The position numbers were made by a program, and so were the translations under genes. A stretch of 64,000 nt of DNA, taken from Mycobacterium heckeshornense. GTDB taxonomy: Bacteria > Actinomycetota > Actinomycetes > Mycobacteriales > Mycobacteriaceae. The notes beneath the pieces were generated by a model that made no database searches, was not told the DNA's origin, and worked only from the letters and a program-made list of their open reading frames with translations. Shown here piece by piece: positions 20,301 to 28,354 of this stretch. Numbering within the stretch: the first letter of the stretch is position 1; each line of letters opens with the position of its first letter. The stretch is from assembly GCF_016592155.1 (NCBI RefSeq), contig NZ_AP024237.1, forward strand, positions 4,893,189-4,957,188, written 5' to 3'.

Positions 20301-20453
20301 TTCCAGCACGTCGGCGATTGCATCCTTGGACAGCAGCATCCCGCCAAGCACCGACTGTTCGGCGGCGAGATCCTGCGGCGGCTGACGGCCGAAGTCCTCG
20401 CTGGGTGAAGCCGCGTCCATGCCGGGGTAGCCGAGATCGTCGACAACCGCCAT
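17367..20453 (-). CDS. dnaB: Replicative DNA helicase DnaB, interrupted by two inteins
   Basis: The precursor is 1,028 residues; removing both inteins (145 and 424) leaves a 459-residue helicase, close to the M. tuberculosis protein. DnaB is the hexameric 5'-3' helicase that opens the replication fork and recruits primase. The N-terminal domain spans about residues 25-175. The RecA-like domain has the P-loop ARPGVGK/STLG, interrupted by intein 1 between Lys and Ser. Next come VVDYLQLM (Walker B) and DLRESG/SLEQDSD, interrupted by intein 2. The ATG at 20453 is preceded by GGAGG eleven bases away; a GTG four codons upstream overlaps that site. Function depends on both inteins splicing. The gene is on the leading strand, downstream of rplI. 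Confidence 0.97.
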   Translation of the reverse strand: MAVVDDLGYPGMDAASPSEDFGRQPPQDLAAEQSVLGGMLLSKDAIADVLERLRPGDFYRPAHQNIYDAILDLYARGEPADAVTVAAELDRRGLLRRIGGAPYLHTLISTVPTAANAGYYAGIVAEKALLRRLVEAGTRVVQYGYAGAEGSDVAEVVDRAQAEIYDVTDRRLTEDFVALEDLLQPTMDEIDAIASAGGLARGVPTGFTELDEVTNGLHPGQMIIVAARPGVGKALALDTPLPTPSGWTTMGDVAIGDELLGADGQPTRVVAATDVMLGRPCYEVEFSDGTVIVADADHQWPTGYGIRTTAELRCGLDSIAAAGSIARYAERRATTNLMSPVLQLDAVRRVRSVPVRCIEVDNSTHLYLAGRGMVPTHNSTLGLDFLRSCSIKHRMASVIFSLEMSKSEIVMRLLSAEAKIKLSDMRSGRMSDDDWTRLARRMSEISEAPLYIDDSPNLTMMEIRAKSRRLRQKADLKLIVVDYLQLMTSGKKFESRQVEVSEFSRNLKLLAKELDVPVVAISQLNRGPEQRTDKKPMLADLRESGCLTANTRILRADTGAEVTFGELMRTGERPLVWSLDEQLRMVARPMTNVFPSGRKEVFRLRLASGREVEATGNHPFMTINGWTPLEHLKVGDRLAVPRRVPEPVDTQRMADSEVILLAHMIGDGSSVKNQPIRYANVDEANPAEVEISVADCGVTAVRGDYPAAQVTTLRLPAPYHLTHRKRNPIAAWLDELGLFGLRSHEKFVPRKVFALPNDQVALFLRHLWATDGSVRWEHIAGQAKIYYASTSRRLVDDVAQLLLRLGVLAKVTRVTKSGHRDCWHLCIDRAENQAKFLRHVGVYGARAKSVQAVLTELEARTGRPGVDTIPREVRQKIDEALSAKKRTPHQLSVAMKSKFAVATRRFAPGRSRLDNVAAMPKDTERHVLATSDVFWDRIVEITSLGEMDVYDGTVSGTHNFIGNGINLHNSLEQDSDMVILLHRPDAFERDDPRGGEADLILAKHRNGPTKTVTVAHQLHLSRFANMAR
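17547..18818 (-). other. DnaB intein 2: class 1 intein with LAGLIDADG-type homing endonuclease
   Basis: A 424-residue intein at the site also used in M. tuberculosis DnaB (after DLRESG). It begins with the nucleophile Cys (CLTANTRIL), has block B EATGNHPF with the TxxH signature, two LAGLIDADG-like blocks (LLAHMIGDGS and FLRHLWATDGS), block F VYDGTVSGTHNF and ends GINLHN before extein Ser. All splicing residues are present. Both endonuclease motifs keep an acidic residue (D in GDG and TDG), so the homing enzyme may be active; that is inferred. Confidence 0.93.
19320..19754 (-). other. DnaB intein 1: class 3 mini-intein in the P-loop
   Basis: A 145-residue intein lacking an endonuclease domain, inserted inside the Walker A motif (GVGK/S). 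It starts with Ala, not Cys or Ser (ALALDTPLPT), so it cannot use the standard first step. It has the three class 3 marker residues: Trp in block B (VADADHQW), Cys at block F position 4 (PVRCIEV) and Thr in block G (MVPTHN). The first extein residue after it is Ser, as class 3 inteins require. From memory, M. leprae DnaB carries a 145-residue intein and mycobacteriophage Bethlehem DnaB a class 3 intein. Splicing is needed to make a working ATPase site. Confidence 0.92.
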
Positions 20454-20681
20454 GGGCTTCCTCACCTCCTCCAGCCCAACTTTCGAACGCTCATTCGATC
20501 GGCGTATCGACTGTAGGTCAAAGCACCGACAGTTCGTGGCTCCCGTCGCGCACCCTCGAGAAGACCGCCCGCAGTTCGCGACGCGTCGACGCTAAACGTT
20601 GCTGGCACCTCCTCCAAGGGCCGCTGTTTATGAAGCTGTGCATCGTGTGTGCATATCCGTCGGCGCCGGTGTTGAGGCGGC

Positions 20682-20701
20682 TGTGGACAACCTGTGGACG
20701 A
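20682..20701. promoter_or_regulatory. Tandem DnaA-box-like sites upstream of dnaB
   Basis: TGTGGACAA (20682-20690) is the exact reverse complement of the box TTGTCCACA; TGTGGACGA (20693-20701) follows in the same orientation, and a weaker TGTGGATGA lies at 20758. They sit in the 497-base gap 20454-20950 between dnaB and rplI. Apart from these boxes I see no convincing gene in the gap: the open frames there have no family features. DnaA control of dnaB transcription is a hypothesis. Confidence 0.5.
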
Positions 20702-20950
20702 ATGCGCGGCGTAACAGTATTTCCGCAGATAAGCGGACCACAGCAGCGCACAATTTGTGTGGATGAGAATCTCTTCGGCGTGTCGCGGCAGGTTGCCATG
20801 TCGGGCGTGTTGCATTGCAGTCAGTTATTTCCGGCGTTAACAGACGGTTACGTTCACAGCCGTATTTACTGGCCCGACAGTTCGCCAGCGCAGCCAGCAA
20901 CGCCCCGGCGGCAGCCATTATGGCCGCTACCGGGGTGGCCGGTTGGGGGA

Positions 20951-21409
20951 TTAACCCTGCGCGACGACGTCGAGCGTCAGTTCGACGTCGATCTCGGGAT
21001 GCAGGTGCGCCCTCGCCGTGTGCGCGCCCAGCGACTTGATGTGCTCTTTGGGCAGCCGCACGATCCGCTTGTCCAGGTTCGGCCCGCCCGCCTTCTTGAT
21101 GGCGGCGACGACATCGGCGGCGGTCACCGACCCGAACAGCTTGCCGGTGTCGGGTGCCGCCCGCACCGGCAGTGGGATCGGCCCCAGCGCCTCGAGCGCA
21201 TCCTTGATTTCGTTCGCGTGCTCCAGGTCGCGCACCCGTTTGGACTCCCGGGCCCGGCGGATGTCGTCGGCGTGCTTTTGCGCGCCGCGTGACGCGACGA
21301 TCGCCAACCCCCGCGGAAGCAGGAAGTTGCGGCCGTAACCGTCTTTGACCTCGACGGTGTCGCCGACCGAGCCGAGATGGTCGACGTCGGCGGTCAGGAT
21401 CAGCTTCAT
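20951..21409 (-). CDS. rplI: 50S ribosomal protein bL9
   Basis: A 152-residue bL9, the L1-stalk-side protein of the large subunit. The signature [34 protein letters not shown] (two parts: start MKLILTADV, then [11 protein letters not shown]) forms the N-terminal domain; a long connecting helix and the C-terminal domain ([11 protein letters not shown] ... ) follow. The length matches M. tuberculosis RplI. It is the last gene of the rpsF-ssb-rpsR-rplI cluster, 30 bases after rpsR. Confidence 0.98.
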   Translation of the reverse strand: MKLILTADVDHLGSVGDTVEVKDGYGRNFLLPRGLAIVASRGAQKHADDIRRARESKRVRDLEHANEIKDALEALGPIPLPVRAAPDTGKLFGSVTAADVVAAIKKAGGPNLDKRIVRLPKEHIKSLGAHTARAHLHPEIDVELTLDVVAQG

Positions 21410-21439
21410 GGTGTCGTACTTTCGGTCCAGATTGCGCGA

Positions 21440-21694
21440 CTACCGCGCCGAAGAGGTGAAGGGCAGTAACGCCATCTCGCGGGCGTTCTTCACCGCGAGC
21501 GCGATGTCGCGCTGGTGCTGTACGCAGTTGCCGGTGACCCGGCGGGCCCGGATCTTGCCGCGCTCACTGATATAAGTGCGCAGCAGCGCTGTGTCTTTGT
21601 AGTCGATCACCAGATCTTTTTTGGCGCAGAACACGCACTTGCGTGTCTTGACCGGCTTTTCCGGTGCCGGGCGCCGCTTGCTGGATTTGGCCAT
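21440..21694 (-). CDS. rpsR: 30S ribosomal protein bS18
   Basis: An 84-residue bS18, which pairs with bS6 on the platform of the small subunit. Visible features are [16 protein letters not shown] near the N-terminus and [16 protein letters not shown] in the middle, the family's RNA-binding core. The pair of cysteines in CVFC, with the later cysteine in TGNC, is typical of a zinc-binding form of S18. Mycobacteria also have a cysteine-free zinc-independent copy elsewhere, so this is the zinc-replete version. It is 33 bases after ssb. Confidence 0.97.
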   Translation of the reverse strand: MAKSSKRRPAPEKPVKTRKCVFCAKKDLVIDYKDTALLRTYISERGKIRARRVTGNCVQHQRDIALAVKNAREMALLPFTSSAR

Positions 21695-21727
21695 GGGTGC
21701 GTCTCTTTCGTGCTGTGCTGCTTGTGG

Positions 21728-22222
21728 TTAGAAAGGCGGTTCGTCGTCGCCACCACCGAACGAGCCGGACGCCGGGGCGCTGCCCCACGGGTCGTCGGCG
21801 CTTGTGCCGCTGCCTTGGGCCGCCGCCGGGCGAGGTCCACCGCCGCCGCCGCCGCTGCGGCTGGCCTTGTTGACCTTGGCGGTGGCGTAGCGCAGTGACG
21901 GGCCGATCTCGTCGACTTCGACCTCGACCACCGTGCGCTTCTCGCCCTCCCGGGTTTCGAACGAACGCTGCTTGAGCCGTCCGGTCACGATCACACGCGA
22001 CCCGCGGGTCAAGCTCTCGGCCACGTTCTCGGCGGCCTCACGCCAGATGTTGCACCGCAGGAACAGCGCCTCCCCGTCCTTCCATTCCCCGGTTTGGCGG
22101 TCGTAGATCCGCGGTGTCGACGCGACGGTGAAGTTCGCCACGGCGGCACCCGACGGGGTGAACCGCAGTTCGGGGTCAGCGGTCAAGTTGCCGACGACGG
22201 TGATGGTGGTGTCACCAGCCAC
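21728..22222 (-). CDS. ssb: Single-stranded DNA-binding protein
   Basis: A 164-residue SSB, the same length as the M. tuberculosis protein. It has an N-terminal OB fold (about residues 1-112: [17 protein letters not shown] ... [30 protein letters not shown]), a Gly-rich linker and the acidic tip GGGDDEPPF that binds partner proteins. It coats single-stranded DNA at the fork and in repair. The GTG start at 22222 is preceded by AGGAGG. It lies between rpsF and rpsR in the standard cluster. Confidence 0.98.
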   Translation of the reverse strand: MAGDTTITVVGNLTADPELRFTPSGAAVANFTVASTPRIYDRQTGEWKDGEALFLRCNIWREAAENVAESLTRGSRVIVTGRLKQRSFETREGEKRTVVEVEVDEIGPSLRYATAKVNKASRSGGGGGGPRPAAAQGSGTSADDPWGSAPASGSFGGGDDEPPF

Positions 22223-22329
22223 AACGTCCTCCTGGTTTCGCCGGGTGCTCGGCTCTGCGCACAGCGCGCAGGCGGCTCACCGCAGAGCCTACGCAACAGC
22301 TCCGACGTCTATCGCCGTTCATCACCACG

Positions 22330-22620
22330 CTAGTGCTTGTCGGTGCGTATCACTTTGGTCCGCATTACCGACTCATTGAGTTTGAGCTGGCGGTCCAGTT
22401 CGGTCACCGTCGCCGGAGCGGCCTTGACGTCGATCACCGCATAGATGCCCTCGGAATGCTTCGCGATTTCGTAAGCCAGCCGCCGCCGACCCCAGATATC
22501 GACCTTCTCCACGGTGCCGCCGTCCTTGCGGACCACATTGAGAAACGCCTCCAGCGACGGGGCTATGGTGCGCTCGTCGAGGGTCGGGTCGAGGATGACC
22601 ATGATTTCGTACGGACGCAT
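22330..22620 (-). CDS. rpsF: 30S ribosomal protein bS6
   Basis: A 96-residue bS6 with [16 protein letters not shown] at the start and [19 protein letters not shown] in the middle. It binds bS18 and 16S rRNA on the platform. The ATG at 22620 follows GGAGGTGATGAGG, which fixes the start; the frame upstream is open but not coding. It is the first gene of the rpsF-ssb-rpsR-rplI cluster, and the 208-base gap to the GT87-like gene upstream is probably where its promoter lies. Confidence 0.97.
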   Translation of the reverse strand: MRPYEIMVILDPTLDERTIAPSLEAFLNVVRKDGGTVEKVDIWGRRRLAYEIAKHSEGIYAVIDVKAAPATVTELDRQLKLNESVMRTKVIRTDKH

Positions 22621-22828
22621 GAGAACCTCATCACCTCCTATGGTCGTGTGCGGCCACGGACCAATCCGTGGCAGGAGGGTCGCCTGCGCCGGCAACCCGA
22701 CCAGGCTACCGGATGCTGCCGTGGCGTGGGTAATCGTGGGCGTCCGGAAGTGTCCGGTGCGGATGTCGACCGTGCGCAGGCGTTGACAATCCAGCCAATT
22801 GTCCGCCCAGAATGCACGTTCGGCGCTG

Positions 22829-24436
22829 TCAGGGTGCGGCGGTTCGGCGCAGCTTCGGCGGCCGCAGCCAGCCGGGCAGCCAGCTGGGCGGCGCGTCGGC
22901 GCCCCGGTCAAAGATGCCGCCCGCCGGATCATCCAGGCGTCCGCCCCAGCGCACCAGATCCTCGGTCGGGCGATAGATCTGGCGCACCACCAGCACACAT
23001 AGCAGCACCACGGCGGCGTCGCGCAGCAGCACCGCGGCGGTGAACCACTGCTCGGGCAGGCCCCGATTAGGCGCGCTGTACAGGAAATACATCCGCGGCA
23101 CCCACACCACCGCGTCGATTGTCATCCACGCCAACAGGATCCGGCGATGCGGCACCGCCAGCACCGCCAGCGGCACCAGCCACAGCGAGAACTGCGGACT
23201 CCACACCTTGTTGGTCAACAGGAAAGCCGCGACCACCAAAAATGCCAGCTGCGCCACCCGGGGCCGCTGCGGAGCCGTCAGTGCGACGTATGCGATAGCG
23301 CTGCAACACAATAGGAACAACACGGCGACGACGGTGTTCAACACCACCGGCGGCTGCCAAAATCCGAGTTCGGGGTCGAAGCCACGCCAGCCGGTGAATG
23401 ACTTGATGACGTTGTAAACCGAATCCATGTCGTCGCCGCGTCGGGTGTTGAGCCGGAAGAACTCTGACCAACCCCGCGGAAACAGCACCATCACCGGGAG
23501 ATTCACTGCCAGCCACGTGACCAGCGCCGCCGCCGCCGCACGGATTACCTCCGCGAGCCGCCCCACCCGAATACCGAGGATGGCCAGCGGCACCAGAAAC
23601 AACACCGGATACAGCTTGGCTGCGACGCCCAGGCCGATCAGCACACCGGCCAGCACCGGCCGCCGACGGGCCCACGCCAGCAGTCCGCTGATGGCGAAAG
23701 CTGTTGGCAACGCGTCGAAATTGGTGAAGGCCTGAAAGATCAACAGCGGCGAGGCGGCCACCAGCGCCGCGTCCCACACCCGCCGACCGGCAAGGCCCGC
23801 GCTGGCCCACACGGTCGCCAGCCAGGCCAGCGCCAACCCAAATGCGGCAACATCGAAAAACACCACCACCTCGGCCACCACCGGCAGCACATGCAGCTTG
23901 CTCAGCGCGGTGTAGGTCTTGGCCAGCGCCATCGACGCGTACTGATAGACCCCGGTCAACACCGGATACTCCATGTAGCGCACCGCGGGCCGGCCGTCGT
24001 AGCGGGTCTGTGGTTTGCCGGCCGAGTCGGTTTCGATCCAACTGGACTTGTAGGGAAACTTGCCCTGGCTCAACAACTCCGCGCCGTAGAGTGGCACCGT
24101 GTCGGAGTAGCACAACTGGTAGTACGCGCGCTGGTTGGACCAGTTGGCCACTTGCTGGTCACCCGGCCCGGTGCCGGTGCTTTGCAGACACGCGGCCTTC
24201 GTCGACCAGCCCAGCGCCAAGAACACCAGCGCGATCACAAACATCACCCGCACCGGGGTCAGAAACGGTGCACGGCCGATGAGGGCGTGCCGGCCCACCG
24301 GCCCGCCGATCACCGTCGACAGCGCCGAGCCCAAAGCGTCTGTGCGGCTGGGGCAGTCGCGCTCGTCGGCGCTTCGCAAGTCAGCGGCCAACGGCCGCGG
24401 CGAGATGGTCGCGCGACGGGTGTCGGTGTCGGTCAC
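22829..24436 (-). CDS. Polytopic membrane protein, GT87-like mannosyltransferase family (Rv0051-like)
   Basis: A 535-residue integral membrane protein. Its first TM segment ([12 protein letters not shown]) is followed by a long extracytoplasmic loop and then about ten hydrophobic segments, ending with a basic, proline-rich tail. The layout and sequence match the mycobacterial Rv0051 family, related to the DUF2029/GT87 polyprenol-phosphate-mannose-dependent mannosyltransferases that build lipoarabinomannan-type glycans. No catalytic residue can be assigned by eye. The GTG at 24436 overlaps the ponA1 stop as GTGA, so it is probably co-translated with ponA1, suggesting an envelope role. Confidence 0.8.
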   Translation of the reverse strand: MTDTDTRRATISPRPLAADLRSADERDCPSRTDALGSALSTVIGGPVGRHALIGRAPFLTPVRVMFVIALVFLALGWSTKAACLQSTGTGPGDQQVANWSNQRAYYQLCYSDTVPLYGAELLSQGKFPYKSSWIETDSAGKPQTRYDGRPAVRYMEYPVLTGVYQYASMALAKTYTALSKLHVLPVVAEVVVFFDVAAFGLALAWLATVWASAGLAGRRVWDAALVAASPLLIFQAFTNFDALPTAFAISGLLAWARRRPVLAGVLIGLGVAAKLYPVLFLVPLAILGIRVGRLAEVIRAAAAALVTWLAVNLPVMVLFPRGWSEFFRLNTRRGDDMDSVYNVIKSFTGWRGFDPELGFWQPPVVLNTVVAVLFLLCCSAIAYVALTAPQRPRVAQLAFLVVAAFLLTNKVWSPQFSLWLVPLAVLAVPHRRILLAWMTIDAVVWVPRMYFLYSAPNRGLPEQWFTAAVLLRDAAVVLLCVLVVRQIYRPTEDLVRWGGRLDDPAGGIFDRGADAPPSWLPGWLRPPKLRRTAAP

Positions 24437-27027
24437 GGTGGCGGTGCGGGCGCTAGGGGCGCTCCCGGCGGTGCGAAGGGACCCGGCCCCGGCGCGAACC
24501 CACCTGGCGCCGGCGCGACAGGGCCGGGGGCCGGCGCCACGGGAACGGTGGTGGGCGGGCCGATCGGAATCGTGATGCCCGGTGCCACTTCGATCGTCGG
24601 CTGAATCACGGTCTCCGACGGCGGCGCCTCCACCCGCGGCGGCGGGGCCGCGGGCACCCCCGCGTAGCCACCGATCGTGGCCGGTTTGGGAAACGACTCG
24701 TTGGGGGTGCCTTTCAGCGCGCCGTCCATGGTCGCCTTCCAGATATCCGACGGTAAACTCGACCCCCATACCGGCGAACCCCACTTGTTGACCAGCGGCT
24801 TGTCGCCCCGGACGGTGCCGACCCAGACTGCGGTCGACAGCGACGGGGTGTAGCCGACCATCCAGGCGTCCTTGTTCGCGTCGGTGTCACCCAGCTGTGT
24901 GGTCCCGGTCTTGGCCGCCGACAAGCGCCCCCCGGCCAGATTGTGCCCGCGCGAATAGCCGGCTATCGGCTGCATCGCGGACGTGACGTTGTCGGCGACG
25001 GCCTTGTCGATGCGCTGCTCGCCGTTGTTACCCTGGGTAGCGGCGTCGAAGAGCACCTGGCCATCGGAGTTGACGACCTTTTGCACGAAATGCGGCGCGT
25101 GGTAGACACCCGACGCCGCCAGGGTGGCATAGGCCGAGGCCATATCGATGACCCGAGTCTGATACTGGCCCAACACAATTCCGTTGTTGGGCGGGCCGCC
25201 TTTACCGTCTTCAGACAAGGTATGCGGCACACCGGGAAAGCTGGTGGCGACGCCGGCTCGGTGCGCGGCGTCGGCGACGTCTTGCGGGCCGTGTTTGAGC
25301 TTGAGCATCAGCCGGTAGTAGGAGGTGTTGAGTGACCGTTTCAGCGCCTCGGCGATAGAGCATGTTCCGCAGCTTTCACCCTCGACGTTGCTGATCTTGA
25401 TGCCGTCGACCGTCAGCGGTGAGCTGTCCACCTGGTAACCCAGGCCGATACCCTGCTCCAGGGCAGCCACCAACGCGAATACCTTGAACGAGGAGCCCGT
25501 CTGCAGCCCCGCTTGGGCGAAGTCGAAACCGTTGGCATCCGCGCCACCGTAGTATGCCCGCACCGCTCCGTTGTGCGGATCGATCGACACCACCGCGGCC
25601 CGCATCTCGGGGTCCTGGCCGTCGAGGTAGGTCGACACCGCTTTCTCCGCCGCGTGCTGGGCTTGCGGGTCGATGGTGGTGGTGATCTGCAGTCCCTGGG
25701 TGTACAGCGTTTTTTCGTCGATGTTGAACAGGTCCAGCAGCTCCTTGGTCACCTGCCGTTCGATCAGGCCATTGGGTCCGGTGGTTTGGTTCTGCGCGCG
25801 GGCCAGCTCCGGCGGCACGGTTTGCGGAAACACCTGTTGCGTGCGGTCACTCGGTGACAGCGCCCCGGTCTCCACCATCCCGTCGAGCACCCAATTCCAG
25901 CGGATCGTCGCGCCCTTGAGATTGACCGCAGGATCAAGCGTGGACGGTCGCTGGATCAGTGCGGCCAGCAGCGCGCCCTCCGCGACGGTGAGCTGCTCGA
26001 CGGGTTTGTCGAAGTAAGCCTTGGACGCGGCTGCGATGCCGTAGGCGCCTCGGCCGAAGTAGATGATGTTCAGGTAGGCCTGCAGCACATCGTCTTTGGA
26101 CCACTCCCCCGACATCTTGGTGGCGACGACGAGCTCTTTGGCCTTACGGATCAACCCGCCGAATCCGACGCGCTGAGACCCGACCAGTGCGTTCTTCACA
26201 TATTGTTGCGTGATCGTCGAACCGCCCTGCAGGTCGCCGCCGAAGATATTGTTCTTCACCGCCCGCGCGAAACCCGTCAGCGAAAAGCCCGGATTGGAGT
26301 AGAAGTTGCGGTCTTCGGCGGCCAGCACCGCCCGGCGCACATGCACAGGTACCTGTTTGAGATCGACGTCGACCCGATTGCCTTCGGGCGGAATAATTTT
26401 GGCGAGCTCAGAGCCGTCGCTGGCCAAGATCGTCGAAACCTGGTTGGTGCGAATGTCTCCCGGTTTGGGAACGTCGACGATGAAATAGGCCATGGCGAAG
26501 GTGATGATCGGCAATACCAGCAGCACGGCCGCGCCGACGTAGAGGCCGCGTCGCACCCACACCCAGTTGAGATGGTGCAGCCGATCCCAATTCAGCTGCT
26601 GCAGTCGCCGGCCCAACTGGCCAAGCCGATGCGGCGGCCTCCTTGCCGGGGGGCCGCCGGGTGGCAGGCCGCCGGGCGGCGGGCCGCCGGTCAGCGGGCG
26701 GTGCCCGCGCGGCGGCGGGGCACTGTCCAGCGCGGCCGCAACCGTTTCGATTGGAGCCCGCTGCGGGGTTCTGGGCCGAGTGCCATCCAGCGCCGCCTTG
26801 ACCTCCTCGATCGGGTCGCGCAGGCCGGGCGAGGTGTCATCGGTGACGGGTGGCAAGACGGTCGTCAACCGGTCGTCAGGCGGTATCGGCCGATGCGTCG
26901 GCCCACTGCGCGCCGGGCGGGAAGGACCGCGTGACCGGCGATCCCGGCTGTGCCTGGCCGCACCGCCCGGCGCCGGTCCGAGCGGGACGTCGGTGGATGA
27001 GCGGTCGTGGCGCCCTTCGCTATTCAC
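24433..27027 (-). CDS. ponA1: Bifunctional class A penicillin-binding protein PonA1
   Basis: An 864-residue class A PBP that polymerises and cross-links peptidoglycan. Regions: a long, Pro/Arg-rich cytoplasmic N-terminus (about 160 residues), one TM helix (LYVGAAVLLVLPIITF), a glycosyltransferase domain with catalytic AAEDRNFYSNPG and GGSTITQQYVKN, and a transpeptidase domain with TGSSFKVF (SxxK), SLNTSYY (SxN) and SAAKTGTTQ (KTG). The C-terminus is an unusually long Pro/Ala-rich tail. The GTG start at 27027 overlaps the DUF5318-like gene stop by eight bases. Compared with M. tuberculosis PonA1 the N-terminal proline-rich part is longer. Confidence 0.96.
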   Translation of the reverse strand: MNSEGRHDRSSTDVPLGPAPGGAARHSRDRRSRGPSRPARSGPTHRPIPPDDRLTTVLPPVTDDTSPGLRDPIEEVKAALDGTRPRTPQRAPIETVAAALDSAPPPRGHRPLTGGPPPGGLPPGGPPARRPPHRLGQLGRRLQQLNWDRLHHLNWVWVRRGLYVGAAVLLVLPIITFAMAYFIVDVPKPGDIRTNQVSTILASDGSELAKIIPPEGNRVDVDLKQVPVHVRRAVLAAEDRNFYSNPGFSLTGFARAVKNNIFGGDLQGGSTITQQYVKNALVGSQRVGFGGLIRKAKELVVATKMSGEWSKDDVLQAYLNIIYFGRGAYGIAAASKAYFDKPVEQLTVAEGALLAALIQRPSTLDPAVNLKGATIRWNWVLDGMVETGALSPSDRTQQVFPQTVPPELARAQNQTTGPNGLIERQVTKELLDLFNIDEKTLYTQGLQITTTIDPQAQHAAEKAVSTYLDGQDPEMRAAVVSIDPHNGAVRAYYGGADANGFDFAQAGLQTGSSFKVFALVAALEQGIGLGYQVDSSPLTVDGIKISNVEGESCGTCSIAEALKRSLNTSYYRLMLKLKHGPQDVADAAHRAGVATSFPGVPHTLSEDGKGGPPNNGIVLGQYQTRVIDMASAYATLAASGVYHAPHFVQKVVNSDGQVLFDAATQGNNGEQRIDKAVADNVTSAMQPIAGYSRGHNLAGGRLSAAKTGTTQLGDTDANKDAWMVGYTPSLSTAVWVGTVRGDKPLVNKWGSPVWGSSLPSDIWKATMDGALKGTPNESFPKPATIGGYAGVPAAPPPRVEAPPSETVIQPTIEVAPGITIPIGPPTTVPVAPAPGPVAPAPGGFAPGPGPFAPPGAPLAPAPPP

Positions 27028-27454
27028 TGGCCGTGCGGGCACCGTTGCGCGCTGCCCGGGTGCCGCGCGACCCCCGAGGAGGACGGGCCGGGCGTGCCGC
27101 ACCCAGGACATACGACTTGACCAGGTGATTCCAGCTGCAGGTCCGACACACCTCCACTACGTGTACCGAAAACTCGTCGAAGCGGGACGCCAGCAAGACC
27201 AGCTCTTCGCTGGTGCGGGCCGAACCCGACACCGGTCCCAGATGCTCGCCGAACACCCACGACACCAGCGTCAGCTGCTCTTTCCGGCAGATCGGGCACA
27301 TCACCGGGCTGGGTCTGCCATGGTATTTCGCAGCGCGCAGCAGGTAGGGATCGGCGTCACACACCTCCGAGATGCCGGTGCGTCCCGAGTACACCTCGGC
27401 CAGCAGTGAGCGGCGGCGCAATGCGTAGTCCACCACCTGTCGCTGGAGTCGCAT
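27020..27454 (-). CDS. DUF5318-family small protein (Rv0049-like)
   Basis: A 144-residue conserved actinobacterial protein of unknown function. It begins MRLQRQVVDYALRRRSLLAEVYSG and carries two CxxC motifs, MCPICRKEQL and EVCRTCSWNH, that look like a zinc ribbon, with a basic C-terminal tail. Its stop overlaps the ponA1 start, and that linkage is conserved in mycobacteria (Rv0049-ponA1), which suggests a role connected with cell-wall growth. The ATG at 27454 was taken because the family starts there. Confidence 0.85.
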   Translation of the reverse strand: MRLQRQVVDYALRRRSLLAEVYSGRTGISEVCDADPYLLRAAKYHGRPSPVMCPICRKEQLTLVSWVFGEHLGPVSGSARTSEELVLLASRFDEFSVHVVEVCRTCSWNHLVKSYVLGAARPARPPRGSRGTRAARNGARTASE

Positions 27455-27681
27455 GGTGACCAGAGTACGTCCGTGCGGCCCTTGCCGAGATGCTGGCCGA
27501 GAAGTTGTGCGGCTCTCCGCTCCGCGCCGGGCCGGGCGCACCGCCAGGGTGGTGCGCTCCAGCGCGGAAGCGGACACGGTTGCCGCGGCGTGAGGAGAGG
27601 TGAACTATCCGTCGTGAGCCCCGCCGGTACCTGGCGAGCCGGTGAACACCGCACCAACAAAAGCTGGTGTGGTGGCAAATA

Positions 27682-27696
27682 TATCGGGACGATATT
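27682..27696. promoter_or_regulatory. Inverted repeat, operator candidate of the PadR-ino1 unit
   Basis: ATATCG-GGA-CGATAT is a perfect 6+3+6 inverted repeat in an AT-rich patch, 62 bases before the PadR start, in the 304-base gap (27455-27758) that also holds the promoter of the divergent DUF5318-ponA1 genes. PadR regulators bind short palindromes near their own promoter; this one is the likely site. I see no gene in the gap. Confidence 0.55.
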
Positions 27697-27758
27697 ATTA
27701 CTCGAGGCTGTGTGTCGATATGACAGCGTCGCCACGACGGAGCAAAGGAGGTGACTCG

Positions 27759-28301
27759 GTGCTGGAGCTGGCCATCCTCGGTCTCCTGCTCGAGTCACCC
27801 ATGCATGGCTACGAGTTGCGCAAGCGGCTGACGGGTCTACTCGGTGCCTTCCGCGCGTTTTCGTACGGCTCGCTGTATCCGGCGTTGCGGCGCATGCAGG
27901 CCGACGGCCTGATCGCCGAGAACGCAGCCCCGGCCGGGACGCCGGTGCGGCGGGCCCGGCGGGTGTACCAACTCACCGACGCCGGTCGGCGGCGTTTCGC
28001 CGAACTGGTGGCCGACACCGGTCCGCACAACTACACCGACGACGGCTTCGGGGTACACCTGGCGTTTTTCAACCGCACTCCGGCCGAGGCGCGGATGCGG
28101 ATTTTGGAAGGGCGCCGCCGCCAAGTCGAAGAGCGCCGGGAAGGTCTGCGTCAAGCAGTGGCGCGGGCCAGCAGCTCGTTCGACCGCTATACCCGCCAGC
28201 TGCATCAACTCGGGCTGGAGTCCAGCGAGCGCGAAGTCAAGTGGCTCAACGAGTTGATCGCCGCGGAGCGGGTCGCCCAAGGTCACGCCGAGCAGGCGTA
28301 G
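27759..28301 (+). CDS. PadR-family transcriptional regulator (Rv0047c-like)
   Basis: A 180-residue regulator, the same length as M. tuberculosis Rv0047c. The N-terminal winged helix (residues 1-85) reads MLELAILGLLLESPMHGYELRKRL ... GSLYPALRRMQADGLI, with the C-terminal half a helical dimerisation domain of the PadR/Vir type. The GTG at 27759 is preceded by AAAGGAGG, a near-perfect ribosome-binding site. It lies 53 bases upstream of ino1 on the same strand, so it probably controls inositol synthesis; the M. tuberculosis homologue has been reported to repress ino1. Confidence 0.92.
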   Translation: MLELAILGLLLESPMHGYELRKRLTGLLGAFRAFSYGSLYPALRRMQADGLIAENAAPAGTPVRRARRVYQLTDAGRRRFAELVADTGPHNYTDDGFGVHLAFFNRTPAEARMRILEGRRRQVEERREGLRQAVARASSSFDRYTRQLHQLGLESSEREVKWLNELIAAERVAQGHAEQA

Positions 28302-28354
28302 ACCCAGCTGAGCACCACGTCAACCCGCACAGGTACAGGTAAGGAGAACGCCTT

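Noticed and set aside
20462..20815. Small gene between rplI and dnaB (a Rv0057-like protein)
   Set aside because: Several overlapping short frames exist but none has a convincing ribosome site or family pattern, and DnaA boxes lie in the same stretch.
27536..27557. GCGCACC/GGTGCGC hairpin as a terminator
   Set aside because: The stem is followed by no T-run and lies in a promoter region between divergent genes.
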